A stretch of DNA of 47,786 nucleotides from positions 1 through 47,786 of the forward strand of contig DKRJ01000015.1 in the NCBI GenBank assembly GCA_002472145.1, in the 5' to 3' direction. The notes beneath the pieces are model-generated. The model did not search any database, was not told the DNA's origin, and saw only the letters and a program-made list of their open reading frames with translations. Positions within the stretch are counted from its first letter, which is position 1; the number at the start of each line of letters is the position of its first letter. Source of the DNA: Clostridiales bacterium UBA7285 (GTDB taxonomy: Bacteria > Bacillota > Clostridia > Peptostreptococcales > Anaerovoracaceae). A program made the translations under genes and the position numbers. Positions 17,424 through 26,631 of this stretch are shown piece by piece.

Positions 17424-17640
17424 CCGGAATATGAGTATCCTGGCTCGCGCTGCGACAGACGAACAACATGACCCGTCCGTCACGGCATTCCTCCCGCCTT
17501 CCCCGGGCAGCCCCGAGTGGTGACTTTTAAAGTCCTTCGCGTTTCCGCGCTTAAGAGGTACCTCACGCTTACAGTACCGTTTCTGTGCGGGGCCTTTCAC
17601 TCCATTCCTCTTTTCCGCCTGTCAAGGCGGTTATTCCGGA
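17424..17640 (-). ncRNA. Cobalamin riboswitch 2 (minus strand)
   Basis: Cobalamin aptamer boxes on the minus strand are P1 CCGGAATA/TATTCCGG, GGAATGGAGTGAAAGGCC, ACAGAAACGGTACTGTAAGC, a CCACTCG variant of the CCACTG box, GGGGAAGGCGGG and GAGCCAGGATACTC. A terminator and the toroid gene follow. Confidence 0.95.
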
Positions 17641-17693
17641 TCTTAAATTTTAACAGACAGATATATATCATATCCGTCAAACATAGTCAGCGC

Positions 17694-18293
17694 CTATTTT
17701 TCGGACGCTCTGCCGCTCTTGCGGCGGAACAGGTAGTATCCCGGGTCGCGGTTCGCCGCCTCCATGGCGATGACTTCGGTCGAAGCGTAGACGAACTTGC
17801 CTTCGACGCGGACTTTGCCCTTGCGGCCCTTCTCGTCGAACTTCCCTTTTTTCAGAGAAGGGTCGAGGATGCAGAACTCGCCGTCGGCATAACTGATCGC
17901 CGTGATGAAATGTCCTCCGTGCGTGAAGATTCCCGTATGCCCCGGATAGTCGCCGCCCGTCAGTATCACGACCGCGCCGCCTTCCTGCAGGCACTTGATG
18001 ACCTCCTCGATGTTGTTCGTCTCCTGATAATCCAGGTCAAACTTTTCGGCGACGGCAGGTCCGAGGATCTGCATATCCGTTCCCGACGCGTGGTTTGCTT
18101 TGGTGCTCGCGGATAGATCGCGGCATTCCGTCAGCGTGAACGGTTCCAGTGACAGCCTGTCCACGGCCATGCACGCGGCGCACAGACCGCACCCCGCCTC
18201 GACCACAGTGTTTTTATGGGACGGGTGGTTCTTCTCCTCCGTGTGCGTAGGGTATTTGACGTCCGGATAATCATTCTGATTCAGATACAGCAT
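17694..18293 (-). CDS. C39-like papain-fold cysteine peptidase
   Basis: This is a 199-residue protein of the peptidase C39-like family. The catalytic Cys is in EAGCGLCAACM (about residue 35), the His in HGGHFITAISY (about 128) and the Asp in CILDPS (about 143), the normal triad order. No signal peptide or membrane segment is seen, so it is probably cytoplasmic, or exported by another route. The ATG overlaps the RND gene end by 23 bases and has GGAGG 6-7 bases upstream, so it is expressed with the exporter. The substrate is unknown. Confidence 0.82.
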   Translation of the reverse strand: MLYLNQNDYPDVKYPTHTEEKNHPSHKNTVVEAGCGLCAACMAVDRLSLEPFTLTECRDLSASTKANHASGTDMQILGPAVAEKFDLDYQETNNIEEVIKCLQEGGAVVILTGGDYPGHTGIFTHGGHFITAISYADGEFCILDPSLKKGKFDEKGRKGKVRVEGKFVYASTEVIAMEAANRDPGYYLFRRKSGRASEK

Positions 18294-21200
18294 CTCTAAC
18301 CTCCTGTTTCATCTGTGAGCTGTCGTCATCCTTCTGCATGCGCAGATAAGCGGCAGCGTCGTCATACTGCTCGTCCAGTTCGCCGCCCACGTCGATGTCG
18401 AGCGGTTTGCGTTTGAAGAACAGGTCGTACATGATCGGTATGATGAACAAAGTCATGAACGTGGCGTAGATCAGACCTCCCGAGAGCACGAGAGCCATGC
18501 CGCGGGCGAGCTGGCTGCCCAGATCGGAGCCGAACACGATCTTTCCGAGCGCGAGAACGGTCGTCAGCGTCGTCATCAGGATCGGCCTCATCCTCGTTTT
18601 GCCGGTGGCGATGAGCGCGTCGCGGCGTTCCATGCCTCCGAGCCTCAGTCTGTTGGCAAAGTCGACGAACACGATGCCGTTGTTCACGACGGTCCCCACG
18701 AGCACGAGGAATCCCATCATCGATACGGCCGAAAGCGGCTCGCCGAAAATGATGAGGGCCGCCATGCCTCCCGTGAACGCCAGCGGAACGGTGAACAGTA
18801 TGATAAACGGCGAGAGCAGGCTCTGGAACTGCGCCACCATGACGAGGTAGATGAACAGGATCGCGATGAGTATGGATTTGATCATCTGGCTCATCATGTT
18901 GTTTATCTCTGTCGTGGTGCCCGTTATCTCGACTCTGTACCCGGTCGGCAGGCTGTCGTTGTATTCGGCCAACTGCTTTTCGAATCTCCTCACCAGCAGC
19001 GTCGCGTTGTATCCCTCTTCGGCGTCGGCGGTGACAGTCACATACCGCGTCTGGTTCTCGCGCAGGATGGAATTAGGCGTGGACGTCTCCTCCACCGTAG
19101 CGAATTCGCTGAGCTTATGCTTCTCGACGGCCGCGGTGTCTTCCTCCTGCCCGGTTATCGACGAAAGATCAGTCGTGTTCTCAGGAGTGAACTCCATGTC
19201 GAGGAGGTTTTCCTTTGTCAGAGGATCGGTATCGTCGCGTATGGTGACGTCCATCTCCATCCCGTCTATCGTGACCGTCGTCGAGGACACGGACGTCTTC
19301 AGGCGCTCGGAGATCTGCATATACACCTGCGCCGTCGTGAGGCCGAGCGAGATCACCTTATCCCTGTCAATTATCAAATGCAGGCCTCGCGAGTTTTCGT
19401 CCTTCGCCCCGGAGGCGTTAGTGAAGCCTTCAGTATCGTTCAGGAGTTTCACCGTTTCGTCCTCGACTTCGCGCAGCTTCTCGATATCGCTCCCGTAGAC
19501 GTTCAGCGTGATGTCGTGCTGATCGACCATCTGCTCCAAGTCGCTCATATTGCCGGCGTTCGCGGATACCTCGCAGCCTGTCTTGTCGGCGATGGCGTCT
19601 ATCTTTTTACAGATGGAGTGTATCTCTGACGACGGAGTGTTTTCCGGAAGCGAGACGTATCCGATATATGTGCCGTAGTATCCGGAAGTCATCGAGCCGA
19701 GCGAAGACATAACGCTGAGCGAACTGCTCTGGTCCATCATACCGACGTTTTCGATGCCGTCTATCTTCAGCATTTCGCTCAAAACCTCATCGGCGCGTTC
19801 GAACGACTGCTCGCGGCTCAGGCCGGACGGAGTCGTCACGGTGACCTCTATCTCTGTCGAATCCATGTTCGGGATCAGCACTATGCCCGAGTACGCTGCG
19901 CCAAAGACAGACGCGGCGAGAAGCCCTATCGCGATCAGCAGCGGCAAAGCCTTATGCTCGAGGCACCATCTGAGCGCGGTCCCGTACTTATCGAGGACGA
20001 CGTGGAATTTCTTATATTCCCTGTTCCTCATGCGCCGCATTATGGTGCTGGATGCGGCCGGGACGACCGTCAGCGCGACGAGGAGCGAAGCGGTCAGGCA
20101 GAAGCCGATCGCCAGAGCCATAGGGACCAGAAGTTCCTTGACGTATCCGTGCGTGAATATCATCGGCACGAAAACGCAGATCGTCGTCACGGTAGAGGAA
20201 ATGATCGGCGCGCGGACCTGTTTTGCTCCCTGCACCGCGGCTCTGGCCGAGTCGATGCCCAGCGTCCTCAGCCTGAAAATATTCTCCATGACGACTATGG
20301 AGTTGTCCACGAGCATGCCTACGCCCAGGGACAGACCCGAGAGAGTCATGATATTGATCGAAAGCCCGGCGAAGTGCATCAGTATCAGCGCGAAGAGCAC
20401 CGAAAGCGGGATGCTTATCGCCACGACGAGCGTCGGCCTCACATTTCTCAGGAACAAAGCGAGAACTATGACGGCCAGTATCGCTCCTATGAGCATGCTT
20501 TCCAGCAGGTCGCCGATTATCAGCGTGATGTATTTTCCCTGGTCTACCAGATTCACGTACGTGAAGTTCGGATCTTCAGCCGCGAGCTGGTCGAAATACG
20601 ACGTGCATTCCTTTGACACTTCGTTCGTTCCCGAGGCCGAAGATTTATATATGCAGAGAATGACGTCCGGCTCTCCGTTCAGCCTGGCGTACACTTCTCC
20701 CGAATTATCGATGACCTGAACGTCAGCGACGTCGGAGACCCTGATCTGGCCTATGCCTTCCACGTCCGCGAGCAGAGCGTCCTCTATCGACGCCTGGCTG
20801 TCGAACTCGTCCCCTACCTTCAGCAGCCACGAATTGTCGTTTTTGTCGTCGATGTAGCCCGCCGGCATCGAGAAGTTCTGAGCGTATATGAGCTGGGAGA
20901 GAGACGACGCCGTGAGAAGTGAATCCGCGTTTGCGGACGCGAGAACTTTAGCGCGCGTGCTCTCGTATGTCGATCTCGCCTCGGAAAGCTGCTTCTGCGC
21001 GTCGTAGAGTTTTGTCGCAGCCGAAGAAAATGCGAGCGCTGCGTCGAGCTGGCCCTGAGACATCTGAGATATGGCGCTCTCCAACTGATCCATCAGTTCT
21101 GGGACGCTGTCCAGAAGCGAATTCAGGGACGACAAACTGTCCACCACTTCCTTTAAGGACTCGTTGATATCAGGAAGCGGTACGTCAGAGCCGGAATTTT

Positions 21201-22245
21201 CCATGATCTCCCGCAGCGCATCGCTCGCCGCCCGGATCTTTGCCGAGATCTGTATGAGTTCTGTCACGGATTCGGTGAGTTGGGCGTACGTAGTATCGTC
21301 GATCGGAGGCACCGCACCGGGTATCGCTTCCATCGCCGCCCTGATCTGATCCATAAGCTGCCTGACCTGCTCCGCCTCGGCGTCGGCGTTCGCGTTCTCG
21401 TACGCTTCCTCGACCTTCTGCATGTCGGCGAGGAGTTTTTCAAGGGAAGCCTCAAGCTGCTCGGTCCTTGTTTTGATGTCCGCGGCGGCGCTCTCGGCCT
21501 GCGTGTCGAACTGAGAAACTACCGCGTTCGCGAACGTATCGCCGAATTCGGACTGCCTCTTCTCCAGTTCTGCCTGGCCGGCGTCGACCTGCGCCTCTGC
21601 GTCGTTCAGCTTCGCCTCGGCGGCGGCGAGCTCCTGATTCGCGTAACTCAGTATCTTATCGTTCAATTTGTCGATCTTTTCGCTGTTGAGATCGACCTGG
21701 ATGCTCTTTTCGATAATGCCGGATGAAGTGACGCTGGCTACGCCGTCGCACCTTTCGAGGCCGGGAACGACCTGCTCTGAGGTGTAGCGCGAAAGTTCCT
21801 CTATGTCGTACCCTTTATAACTGACCGCCGTGTACATGGTCGCGACCATGTTGAGATTGATCTCCAGCAGGGTAGGCGTCATGGAGTCCGACGGCAGCGA
21901 GGATTCCGCCTTATTCAGAGCAGACGAAGTCCTGACGAGGGCGCTGTCCATATCGGTGTCGTCCTCGAATTCGAGTTCTATGACGGCAAAGTTCTCATAG
22001 TTCAGAGAATAGATGTTTTTAAGGCCGTTGATCGTTCCGAGCGCGTTCTCGAGCGGCTCGCTGACCTCGCTCTCGACCTTCTCCGGGCTCGCGCCGGGAT
22101 ACGGCACTACCACGGCCATGTAAGGGACACTTACGTCAGGCAGAAGATCGAGTGTCATGGTATTGAGAGACATCACGCCGAGCGTGATGGCGAATATGAC
22201 CGCGACCAGTATGGTAAACGGTTTTTTGACGCTGAATTTTTCCAT
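18271..22245 (-). CDS. RND-family efflux permease with periplasmic-loop coiled-coil insertion
   Basis: This is a large proton-driven exporter of about 1324 residues of the AcrB/MdtB-like RND family, in the form seen in Gram-positive anaerobes. It starts MEKFSVKKPFTILVAV at ATG 22245, with AAGGA upstream. The longer frame from 22362 is not family-like. Conserved features include PDVSVPYMAVVVPYPGASPE, SGLSLGVGMLVDNSIVVMEN (with the paired-Asp region of TM4) and GTVVNNGIVFVDF. About residues 200-440 hold an Ala/Glu/Gln-rich heptad insertion predicted as a long coiled coil. In Bacillota this may replace the separate adaptor protein. The substrate is unknown. Confidence 0.92.
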   Translation of the reverse strand: MEKFSVKKPFTILVAVIFAITLGVMSLNTMTLDLLPDVSVPYMAVVVPYPGASPEKVESEVSEPLENALGTINGLKNIYSLNYENFAVIELEFEDDTDMDSALVRTSSALNKAESSLPSDSMTPTLLEINLNMVATMYTAVSYKGYDIEELSRYTSEQVVPGLERCDGVASVTSSGIIEKSIQVDLNSEKIDKLNDKILSYANQELAAAEAKLNDAEAQVDAGQAELEKRQSEFGDTFANAVVSQFDTQAESAAADIKTRTEQLEASLEKLLADMQKVEEAYENANADAEAEQVRQLMDQIRAAMEAIPGAVPPIDDTTYAQLTESVTELIQISAKIRAASDALREIMENSGSDVPLPDINESLKEVVDSLSSLNSLLDSVPELMDQLESAISQMSQGQLDAALAFSSAATKLYDAQKQLSEARSTYESTRAKVLASANADSLLTASSLSQLIYAQNFSMPAGYIDDKNDNSWLLKVGDEFDSQASIEDALLADVEGIGQIRVSDVADVQVIDNSGEVYARLNGEPDVILCIYKSSASGTNEVSKECTSYFDQLAAEDPNFTYVNLVDQGKYITLIIGDLLESMLIGAILAVIVLALFLRNVRPTLVVAISIPLSVLFALILMHFAGLSINIMTLSGLSLGVGMLVDNSIVVMENIFRLRTLGIDSARAAVQGAKQVRAPIISSTVTTICVFVPMIFTHGYVKELLVPMALAIGFCLTASLLVALTVVPAASSTIMRRMRNREYKKFHVVLDKYGTALRWCLEHKALPLLIAIGLLAASVFGAAYSGIVLIPNMDSTEIEVTVTTPSGLSREQSFERADEVLSEMLKIDGIENVGMMDQSSSLSVMSSLGSMTSGYYGTYIGYVSLPENTPSSEIHSICKKIDAIADKTGCEVSANAGNMSDLEQMVDQHDITLNVYGSDIEKLREVEDETVKLLNDTEGFTNASGAKDENSRGLHLIIDRDKVISLGLTTAQVYMQISERLKTSVSSTTVTIDGMEMDVTIRDDTDPLTKENLLDMEFTPENTTDLSSITGQEEDTAAVEKHKLSEFATVEETSTPNSILRENQTRYVTVTADAEEGYNATLLVRRFEKQLAEYNDSLPTGYRVEITGTTTEINNMMSQMIKSILIAILFIYLVMVAQFQSLLSPFIILFTVPLAFTGGMAALIIFGEPLSAVSMMGFLVLVGTVVNNGIVFVDFANRLRLGGMERRDALIATGKTRMRPILMTTLTTVLALGKIVFGSDLGSQLARGMALVLSGGLIYATFMTLFIIPIMYDLFFKRKPLDIDVGGELDEQYDDAAAYLRMQKDDDSSQMKQEVRDAVSESE

Positions 22246-22328
22246 GGCTTCCTTTTCAGTTTCTGTCGCTTTTCGGTTTTGTCCGCCGGGGATCTGTTGA
22301 AAGACGCCCTCCCCGCCGCAGGGGCGTG

Positions 22329-23564
22329 TCAGTTGCTGACCGGATGATGAGCCATATAGCATCCCTCCGTCAGCGGGAGGAAAGTGTAGCCCGACTTGAT
22401 CAGCCAGTCGATGGTCTTATCCATCGCGTCGACCGTATCCGAGTGGGAGTCGTGGCAGAGTACGACGCTGACGTCGTGCCCTTTGACCCCGTTCGTTACG
22501 TTGTTGAAAACTTTATCGGCTCCGATGTTGCCGCTTCCGTCTCCGGAGGAGACGTTCCAGTCGAAATACGAATAGCCTTTCTCACCGGCCTGCCGGGTGA
22601 GTTCTGTCATTATCCCGGGGCACGTGGAGCAGCTTACAGTGTTGGAACTTCCGCCGGGGAATCGCATCAGGACTGTCCTATGGCCCGTCTGGCTTTCCAC
22701 GAGCTGCTCGGCCTGTTCGAAATCCGCCCAGAACGCGTCCGTGTTCGCGTAGACTTTGGAATAATCGTGGGTCATCGTATGCACACCGATGCTGTGGCCC
22801 CGAGACGCTGCACGGCCTATGCAGTCCGCGTAGTCAGGTCTTGCACCTGTCACGAAGAACGTCGCTTTGATCCCGTATTTATCGAGGATGTCGAGCAGAC
22901 GGTCAGTTTCCGGGCCAGGCCCGTCGTCAAAGGTGAGATATATCACCTTATTGAGCCCTTCGGCCGGATCAGGCTTTCTCTCTTCGACGATCACGGTCCT
23001 GACTGCGTCCGCCTCGTTTCCGGATGAATCCCTGACAGTATACGTTATCGTGTACTGTCCCGGTGTGTACGGATCGACTTTGCCCGAGACCTCAACGTTC
23101 CCGGTAAGGTCTCCGTCGGCGTTGTCCTCCGCGCTGAACGCGTCGGAAAAAGCCGTTCCGAACGGGAGTTTTACGTCCGCGTCCCCTTCGAGCTTTATTA
23201 CCGGTGGCCTGGTGTCGCGGACCGTCACGGTCCTGTCCTTATAGCCGCTGAATCTGCCCTTCTTCGCAGAATATCTGATCTTGTATTTGCCGAGCCTGTG
23301 TGTGTCGACAACGCCTTCAGCCGTGACCGGCACTTTTTCCTCGTATTTCACGAGTTTCTTCTCGCGGATCATTGCCGTCGCCCCGGGATCGTGCCATTCC
23401 TCCCCGTATTCGACGGTCACCTCGGGATCTCCCTTTATTTTGATCTCCAGGACGAGGTTTCGCCTCAGATATATCAATATCACCAAAACAGCAGCCGCTG
23501 CGGCCATAACAGTAAGGATGATCACGGCCCTGTGCCACGGCCGCAAGTTATGTCCCTTTGACAT
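22329..23564 (-). CDS. Membrane-anchored polysaccharide deacetylase with Ig-like (DUF5011) domains
   Basis: This 411-residue protein acts outside the membrane, probably on peptidoglycan N-acetylglucosamine (PgdA type). One N-terminal membrane segment (AVIILTVMAAAAAVLVILIY) is followed by two DUF5011/HYR-like modules (about 50-200: GDPEVTVEYGEEWHDPGA, LPFGTAFSDAFSAEDNADGD). A NodB domain follows with YLTFDDGPGPET, HTMTHD, MRFPGGSSN, DWNVSSGD and LCHDS, so the metal Asp-His-His set is complete. ATG 23564 is preferred over the frame opening at 23630, because GGGAG lies just ahead. It sits 83 bases upstream of the RND start on the same strand. Confidence 0.92.
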   Translation of the reverse strand: MSKGHNLRPWHRAVIILTVMAAAAAVLVILIYLRRNLVLEIKIKGDPEVTVEYGEEWHDPGATAMIREKKLVKYEEKVPVTAEGVVDTHRLGKYKIRYSAKKGRFSGYKDRTVTVRDTRPPVIKLEGDADVKLPFGTAFSDAFSAEDNADGDLTGNVEVSGKVDPYTPGQYTITYTVRDSSGNEADAVRTVIVEERKPDPAEGLNKVIYLTFDDGPGPETDRLLDILDKYGIKATFFVTGARPDYADCIGRAASRGHSIGVHTMTHDYSKVYANTDAFWADFEQAEQLVESQTGHRTVLMRFPGGSSNTVSCSTCPGIMTELTRQAGEKGYSYFDWNVSSGDGSGNIGADKVFNNVTNGVKGHDVSVVLCHDSHSDTVDAMDKTIDWLIKSGYTFLPLTEGCYMAHHPVSN

Positions 23565-23660
23565 GATTACTCCCGTTAAAAAACTATACATTCCCGATAA
23601 TATTATATCCTGCCGCGCGCACCGTTTCAATGAATGCGGAGGAGTTTTGAATGAATGCAG

Positions 23661-23690
23661 AAGAAAAGAGGGACGGAATATCCGTCCCTC
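23661..23690 (-). terminator. Rho-independent terminator of the radical SAM gene
   Basis: The minus-strand stem GAGGGACGGA/TCCGTCCCTC with a short loop is followed by TTTTCTT. It lies 15 bases after the radical SAM stop. Confidence 0.85.
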
Positions 23691-23705
23691 CGAGCGTGTG
23701 GCGTT

Positions 23706-24608
23706 TTACAGCGTTATGTTCCCTTCTATCACTCTCAGATCGTAAGGCTCGAATTTTACGTTTCTGTACGCGTCGACGTCCAGATGATAGTCCATCACGC
23801 GGTCGTCCCAGTCGGAATGGATCTCGCCGTTCTGCTTGATGACGATGTCGTACAGGATGGCGTAGACCTTTCCGTCCTCCGGGTCCTTTTCGAGGATCGT
23901 GCTGTACGGAAGCGTTTTGTGATACGTGAGTTCCAGCCCTTTATACATGAAGTGGAAGCCGTTTCTCATGCGGCATCCGTCGAGTCCGATGTACTCCGCA
24001 ACGCTGCACAGATCGTGATAGATCCTGTCGTGCTCGCGGTCGTACAGGTTTTCCGGAGTCGTCGCCGTGTAATCGTAGCGGAACTGGACCGGGACCTTAG
24101 AATCGACCCACCTGTCGATATACGCCGGGATCTTCTTCGCGTCGTAGTTATCGTAGAGCACGCAGTTCACGCGCCTTCTGGTCGGCAGCGAGGCGATCAG
24201 TTCGTCGGAGGATTCCGCGACGTATTTCTCCAGATGGCGCGACACGTTGATGCAAGTTATCTTCTCTTTATTCTTCTCGGCAAAGTCGAGGATGTCCTGC
24301 TCTGACTGGCCCGGGAAAACCGGCAGGGTCGTGTTGATGAAGATCCTGTGAGTCGTCGGGAGCACGTCGAGCATCCTCTGCAGAGCTTCCCTGTCCGCGA
24401 AAGGCTCGCCGCCGGTAAATACGAAATCACACTTCGGCGTGATCGAATCCATCAGTTTGATCGACTCTATGATCTTATCGAGGCTGAACCCGCTCGTGTC
24501 GGCGTATTCTCCCTTGTTGATGCAGAACGGGCAGCAGTTGCCGCAGTCATACGGCGCAAAGACCGTCACCGTGCAGCCGCCTTCTCTTGTTTTATACGGG
24601 TATTTCAT
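23706..24608 (-). CDS. Radical SAM protein of unknown substrate
   Basis: This 300-residue stand-alone radical SAM enzyme has the cluster motif CGNCCPFC (CxxxCxxC, about residues 22-29), VFTGGEPFADREAL (SAM-binding GGE) and FINTTLP. There is no second cluster domain (SPASM/twitch Cys set) near the C-terminus. The C-terminal half is rich in Tyr and Asp and does not match a named subfamily that I recognise. It stands alone, with its own terminator. It may modify a small molecule or a peptide. No precursor peptide gene was seen beside it. Confidence 0.85.
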   Translation of the reverse strand: MKYPYKTREGGCTVTVFAPYDCGNCCPFCINKGEYADTSGFSLDKIIESIKLMDSITPKCDFVFTGGEPFADREALQRMLDVLPTTHRIFINTTLPVFPGQSEQDILDFAEKNKEKITCINVSRHLEKYVAESSDELIASLPTRRRVNCVLYDNYDAKKIPAYIDRWVDSKVPVQFRYDYTATTPENLYDREHDRIYHDLCSVAEYIGLDGCRMRNGFHFMYKGLELTYHKTLPYSTILEKDPEDGKVYAILYDIVIKQNGEIHSDWDDRVMDYHLDVDAYRNVKFEPYDLRVIEGNITL

Positions 24609-24810
24609 TCTTTTTCCTTTGTATCAAAACGCTTAGTCATGCGTTAATGCACACTTTCATTAGTATACCACCCGTGTCTTGTTTTGTCACACAAAAAAAT
24701 CGGCCGCGCGCGTGTGAACGGAATCTGATGAGCGCGTCGTACTGGTCGTCTGATACACCTCCGGACGCGCGCGCGTGAACGGAACGCTTCCGGCTTGATT
24801 TGCCCGTCTC

Positions 24811-24838
24811 TTTACAAAATCATTACAAATATTTGAAA
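24811..24838 (+). promoter_or_regulatory. Pho-box-like tandem repeat upstream of the Na/Pi cotransporter
   Basis: TTTACA, ATTACA and TTGAAA are spaced exactly 5 bases apart, which is the 11-base period of PhoP binding sites in Bacillota (TTAACA-like direct repeats). It lies 10 bases ahead of the -35 hexamer, as expected for an activator site. The rest of the 296-base intergenic region (24609-24904) holds a GC-rich direct repeat near 24705 and 24770 and nothing else recognised. Confidence 0.65.
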
Positions 24839-24847
24839 TAAGGCGGG

Positions 24848-24876
24848 TTACACGTTCATGTCCTGTTCTTTACAAT
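24848..24876 (+). promoter_or_regulatory. Promoter of the Na/Pi cotransporter gene
   Basis: TTACAC, 17 bases and TACAAT lie ahead of the ribosome site GGAGGG (24891-24896) and ATG 24905. The weak -35 fits activation from the Pho-box-like repeats just upstream. Confidence 0.6.
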
Positions 24877-24904
24877 ATCTTTAGAGTATGGAGGGTTTAG
24901 AAGG

Positions 24905-26602
24905 ATGAATACGACACTAGAAATAATTTTCGGCCTCGTCGGCGGCCTCGCTGTCTTCCTGTTCGGGATGACGATGATGAGCGAGAGCATCCAGAAAGCG
25001 GCCGGCGCCAGGATGCGGAAGATACTTTCCGCGCTCACTAAAAACCCCGTGATGGGCGTAATCTCCGGAATGCTGGTCACCGCGGTGCTTCAGTCGTCCA
25101 GCGCCGTCAGCGTGATGGCGATAGGTTTCGTCAGCGCGGGGCTGATGACACTGCCACAGGCTATTTCGATAATTTTCGGTTCCAACATCGGAACGACGAT
25201 AACGGCACAGATCGTCGCCTTCCATCTCAGCGATTACATTTACATCTTCATCGCCGCCGGATTTTTCCTCCGTCTCGTTTCCAAAAAAGAAAACATCAAA
25301 GCCATCGGCGAAACGATATTCTCTTTCGGCGTGCTCTTCCTCGGGATCGAGATCATGAGCAGCACGATGAAGCCTCTCGCCGACGCGGACATTTTCATCA
25401 ACGCGATCTCAAAGGTCCAGAACAATCCGTTCCTCGGGCTTCTCGTCGGAACAGTCATGACGCTCGTCGTCCAGAGTTCCTCCGCTACCATCGCAGTGCT
25501 TCAGGGTTTTGCCCGCGAGGCCGCATCTTCCGCGTCCGCGCTCACCCTCAGCGGAGCGCTGCCTGTCCTGCTTGGTGATAACATCGGAACGACGGTCACG
25601 GCGGGACTTGCCAGCATCACCCAGAGCCGCGACGCGAAGAGGGTCGCTCTCGCACACTTCATATTCAATCTCAGCGGCGCCGTGATATTCATGATCATAC
25701 GAGTTCCGTTCTCATCGCTCGCGGAGATGATATCTCCGAGCGGCGCTCTCGAAGACGTGATAGCCAGGCAGATAGCGAACGCGCACACTTGCTTCAACAT
25801 CATCATGACTTGCGTCTGGCTGCCGCTCCTGCCTGTGATGGTAAAGATCGTCCGCAGGATCATCCCGGACAAAGCCCCTGCCGCTGTCAGCGAACCTGCG
25901 TATCACCTCGACGAACGCATGCTCAGTCAGCCGGAGGCGTCCCTCCAGATGCTGCGCGAGGAAGTCGAGTACGTCCGCTATACGCTCAGCGACGTTCTAA
26001 ACAGCATCACAGTCTTCTCCGGCAGGCGCTCAAACGGAGGCGACGAGGCGCTGGACGAAACGCTCAGGATGCTCTCCTCGCGCGAAGCGAAAACGGACGA
26101 CTTTCTGCTGAAACTTTTTGCCGCGGGCTCACTGGCCGAAGATCAGGCGCACGAGGCTGGGAATATAATGATCCTCTGCACGGAGCAGAGGCAGCTGATA
26201 GAACTGGCTCAGAGCCTCTTAAAGGAAAAAGAGCGCATCCGCTCCGCGAACGTGACGTTCTCGCCGGAAGCGAAGGATGAGATAACTCAGGCGTACACCA
26301 GGATGCAGCGCCTCTACTCAGAACTGTGCAGATATGTGGAAGGAAACAGGGACGGTGATTCGTTCGCAAAAGCCCACGACTCGGCGATACGCCAGAACGA
26401 GCGCTGCATCAGGCATCATCTCCGCAGGGTGCAGGACGGGACGTGCAGTTCGGACATGACGGGCTCGCTCTACAACCTCGTCCACATCATATCGAGGATG
26501 GACGAGGTCTGCGCGAATATAGTGTCGACGTCCGCCAGGGGTTCCGAGCCTTGGGACTCGGATAAGGACGAGTTTTCTGAGCAGGCGGAATTCGCGGTAT
26601 AG
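24905..26602 (+). CDS. Na/Pi cotransporter family protein with C-terminal PhoU domain
   Basis: This is a sodium-phosphate symporter of the NptA/PF02690 type, 565 residues. Two inverted Na/Pi repeats carry the paired QSS motifs (TAVLQSSSAVSVMA at about 60 and TLVVQSSSATIAVLQ at about 185) and the repeated SNIGTT/DNIGTT motifs. About eight membrane segments end near residue 320. The remaining helical part (about 340-550) is PhoU-like and probably senses or regulates. It is a single plus-strand gene between minus-strand genes, with its own promoter and a Pho-box-like site. Confidence 0.94.
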   Translation: MNTTLEIIFGLVGGLAVFLFGMTMMSESIQKAAGARMRKILSALTKNPVMGVISGMLVTAVLQSSSAVSVMAIGFVSAGLMTLPQAISIIFGSNIGTTITAQIVAFHLSDYIYIFIAAGFFLRLVSKKENIKAIGETIFSFGVLFLGIEIMSSTMKPLADADIFINAISKVQNNPFLGLLVGTVMTLVVQSSSATIAVLQGFAREAASSASALTLSGALPVLLGDNIGTTVTAGLASITQSRDAKRVALAHFIFNLSGAVIFMIIRVPFSSLAEMISPSGALEDVIARQIANAHTCFNIIMTCVWLPLLPVMVKIVRRIIPDKAPAAVSEPAYHLDERMLSQPEASLQMLREEVEYVRYTLSDVLNSITVFSGRRSNGGDEALDETLRMLSSREAKTDDFLLKLFAAGSLAEDQAHEAGNIMILCTEQRQLIELAQSLLKEKERIRSANVTFSPEAKDEITQAYTRMQRLYSELCRYVEGNRDGDSFAKAHDSAIRQNERCIRHHLRRVQDGTCSSDMTGSLYNLVHIISRMDEVCANIVSTSARGSEPWDSDKDEFSEQAEFAV

Positions 26603-26631
26603 GATCCACTGATACCTGAGCGGCGGGGTTT

